In this document: piece after piece, positions 61,675 to 64,000 of the stretch
Numbering within the stretch: position 1 is the stretch's first letter
How the letters are laid out: the number at the start of each line of letters is the position of its first letter
Assembly (NCBI GenBank): GCA_964035795.1
Contig: OZ038320.1
Location: forward strand, 25,794,118 to 25,858,117
DNA length: 64,000 bases
From: Pterobdella sp. o SKG-2022
Lineage: Eukaryota; Annelida; Clitellata; Hirudinida; Piscicolidae
Direction: 5' to 3'
The notes under the pieces: model-generated
Databases searched by the model: none
The model's input: only the letters and a program-made list of their open reading frames with translations
What the model was told of the DNA's origin: nothing
Program-made: the position numbers and the translations under genes

Positions 61675-63901
61675 TAGTACCAATACAGATAAGGTCATGA
61701 AGTGTTTAGAGTTTTGGTCATGTTTGTTGGATGTATACACGTTTCCATGAAAATTTGTTCCATTTATATGGATTGTTGGATACATTAAAGAGTAAGTTTC
61801 AAATTTGTGTTTAGCTTTCAGTAATGCTATCATCACGTGATGTGTGGCGTCTAACCAAAGGTAGTAGTTGTTATTGACTGCTGATTGAACAATTCTAATG
61901 CTTTAGAAGCTTTAAGACTGTTACGACTATAAATTTTACAGTTTGTAAAATTTAAAGCTTTGCGCTTTTTCCTAAAAACCTAGAATACAGCAAATATATT
62001 ATAGAATCAAGTGCTATGTTACCATGTGTATATTCTTCGCGCTTCAAACTATTACTTTCTCTCCACGCATTTTTTTTCAAGTTCTTCCCTATTCGAGTTT
62101 TTTAAGTTATTTTATTTTTGAGATTTATTTTTTCATCGTTCAAAATTTTATTTTTTCCAAAGTTGTTTTGAAATTTGTTTACAGCATAAGTATACCAAGA
62201 CCTTTGTTTTTCACTTTATTTTGTTTGCAACAAATTTGCCACGGCTATCGGTAAATAAATTCCCTTACATTTTTATTCTTTTGTAGTAATTTGAATATTT
62301 TGTATCAATCATTTGTGCAGTTTTGTAGTTGACACATCTATTAGCTTTTTGTGAATCGTTTAGCAAGAAACTTTTACAATCATGACTGTTAAAACCGCCA
62401 TTTTAAAAGCTTTTTCTGTCTCAAATTTCATTGAAATTCATCATTAGATTTAACTTTTATCACATTTTGACATTTCATAGTTTATATTCAACATACCGTT
62501 AATAATTTAAAATTTCTTATTTCTCAATATCAAGTCTATTCGATATCTGGCACGCTGAAGATTATAATGGTTTTCTGTGCCATTCGACTAGTTAAAAAGT
62601 TTATTTTTAAACCTATGAAATGTATGAATATAATGTTTCTAAAAACATTCAATCATTCTTCCATCTCATTTTTCTTTTTTTGATAAATTATAAATTAATC
62701 TCATAATATATAACTAATCAAAATGTAAAGGTATTTCAAAGCACCTGAAAAATGTATTTGTTTTTTATCTTGAGTTATTTTTGACTTTATTTAAACTTTG
62801 AGTTTTTCTTTATTTTTAGTTTTAACTAAATGCTTCTTGATGAAGGGAAAATGAATAATATTAAATTTGATCATAAGCCCATCCCACCTCATTGAAGTTG
62901 AACCGATGTATCGCTTTTTTTGGAATCTAGCACCTTTCTGGAGACGAAATTCACTCTACACTTTTTGTCATCAATGATTCATTGAAAGTATTTGGTTTTT
63001 AATTAGAGAATATTTAACCTTTTTGATTTTCATAATTTTATCTGTATTTTTTATACGTATGATTTACTATAAATTATTGTTGATCAGTCATGAACTACAC
63101 GCAAAATATGAAGTATTAATTGTTTTTAAAACCATTTGAATTTAATGTCATATAACTATTGAGGATAATTTACGTCACCATTTAGCGTTTTTTATATACA
63201 TGTCTCACTACGAATTTCATATTCACCTTTAAGTTTGCTTTGATAAGATTTTCTTCCAAGTTTTATTTTTGCTTTGCAGTTTATATTATCTAATTTATCG
63301 AATCTCTGCTTAATAATATGTGCAATAAGAATGTTGTCAGTTTAATTTATTCATGATTTTTACTACATTAAGTAGAAAGATTTTTAAAAAAATATCAATT
63401 TCTTTTATAAATTCTTTTCAATATTTCTTTAATAAAAGCTCGTTTTTTTTGAGTTTCTATTTAATGATTTAGTTAACTAAATAATTCAAGTCAATGTCAT
63501 AATTTTCAAACACTTTTCCATAGTAGTTTTTTTATATTGAAAATTTACAAACCTGGAGGATTATAGTTTTCTGATGTTTTGATAATTCACCAAAATAAAG
63601 TATTAGTGTTTTATATTTTAAATTTGTTTTTAATAATTTATTCATACTTAATAATTTAAACGTGTTCAATTAGATCCAATGATGTGGTCAAGTGATATTT
63701 GAGAAAAATCATTAAAAAATCGTCAAATGCCATGATTGCAATAGTTTCAGAAAAACAAGTACGTTCGAACTAATTCAAATTGTTGATTAAACTAAGTAAA
63801 TCATGATATTTTCTAATCTATTCTTAATTCGGATCTGCCATTTCTCTTCATTAGCTCAACACAATAATGTAATGTTCTTTGCTTGTTTTCTCGTCTTTCA
63901 G
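61675..63901. other. 3' UTR of TMEM132-like gene and intergenic DNA
   Basis: AATAAA near 62,253 is a plausible polyadenylation signal for the upstream gene. No further genes or repeats were recognised in the AT-rich remainder. Confidence 0.35.
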
Positions 63902-64000
63902 CCTCTACGTCACCAGGAAAAGCGTAGGCTTCTGGAAAGATTACTGCTCTTTCGAGATGAGGGAGTTGAATTAAAGATTCCAGAATCCATAAGAGGTCTG
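63902..64000 (+). CDS. probable internal exon of an unidentified gene (cut by window end)
   Basis: A strong acceptor (TTTTCTCGTCTTTCAG) is followed by 99 bp of GC-richer sequence open in one frame to the window end (PLRHQEKRRLLERLLL, then EGVELKIPESIRGL). A second frame reads LYVTRKSVGFWKDYCSFE and stops after about 23 codons, so a terminal exon in that frame is an alternative. Family not recognised. Confidence 0.5.

Noticed and set aside
1..64000. CRISPR arrays, bacterial operons or prophage
   Set aside because: No regularly spaced repeats; spliced genes and LINE/SINE elements show animal nuclear DNA.

Overview
This is a nuclear segment of an AT-rich animal genome, almost certainly a protostome invertebrate. 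The genes are split by canonical GT-AG introns. The proteins are metazoan families (TMEM132, SLC6, SCAF4/8, GGACT). A mitochondrial insertion reads with the invertebrate mitochondrial code (TGA as Trp, AGA/AGG as Ser). An arthropod, perhaps a crustacean, is my guess, but the window does not prove it.

Layout. 1-1,700: candidate exon and mobile-element scraps. 1,717-2,299 (+): a compact three-exon gamma-glutamylaminecyclotransferase gene (GGACT), followed by a broken tandem copy of its first exon at about 3,144-3,320. 3,553-6,310 (-): an endonuclease/reverse-transcriptase LINE broken by stops and frameshifts. 6,311-11,931: mostly empty AT-rich DNA with one candidate two-exon small gene (8,657-9,363, +). 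11,932-19,841 (-): a 17-exon SCAF4/SCAF8 homolog (CTD-interacting domain plus RRM). 19,842-24,688: intergenic, with a foldback element and two tRNA-derived SINEs. 24,689-40,269 (-): a 13-exon SLC6 transporter whose introns hold several LINE relics and a SINE. 41,340-42,640 (+): a decayed CR1/L2-like LINE. 43,237-49,560: a nuclear mitochondrial insertion (cob, trnW, atp6 and a trnR fragment on one strand; trnS2, trnL and nad1 on the other). It is flanked by ~170-bp direct repeats and its atp6 copy is split by a 3.8-kb LINE with both ORFs intact. 50,888-61,674 (+): a 15-exon TMEM132-family single-pass membrane protein, with a 200-N assembly gap in one intron and a ~160-bp near-perfect hairpin in another. 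63,902-64,000: probable first visible exon of a further gene.

I joined the exons by hand. Reading phases close across every junction of GGACT (141 aa), SCAF4/8 (1,465 aa), SLC6 (605 aa) and TMEM132 (1,615 aa), which is the main support for the models. The four genes have unrelated roles: gamma-glutamylamine turnover, RNA polymerase II CTD/RNA processing, membrane transport, and adhesion/membrane organisation. I see no operon or functional cluster and no convincing undescribed system. The most interesting items are the SLC6 protein that lacks both Asn residues of the Na1 site, the nested LINE-in-mitochondrial-insert with long flanking repeats, the SINE family, and the intronic hairpin.
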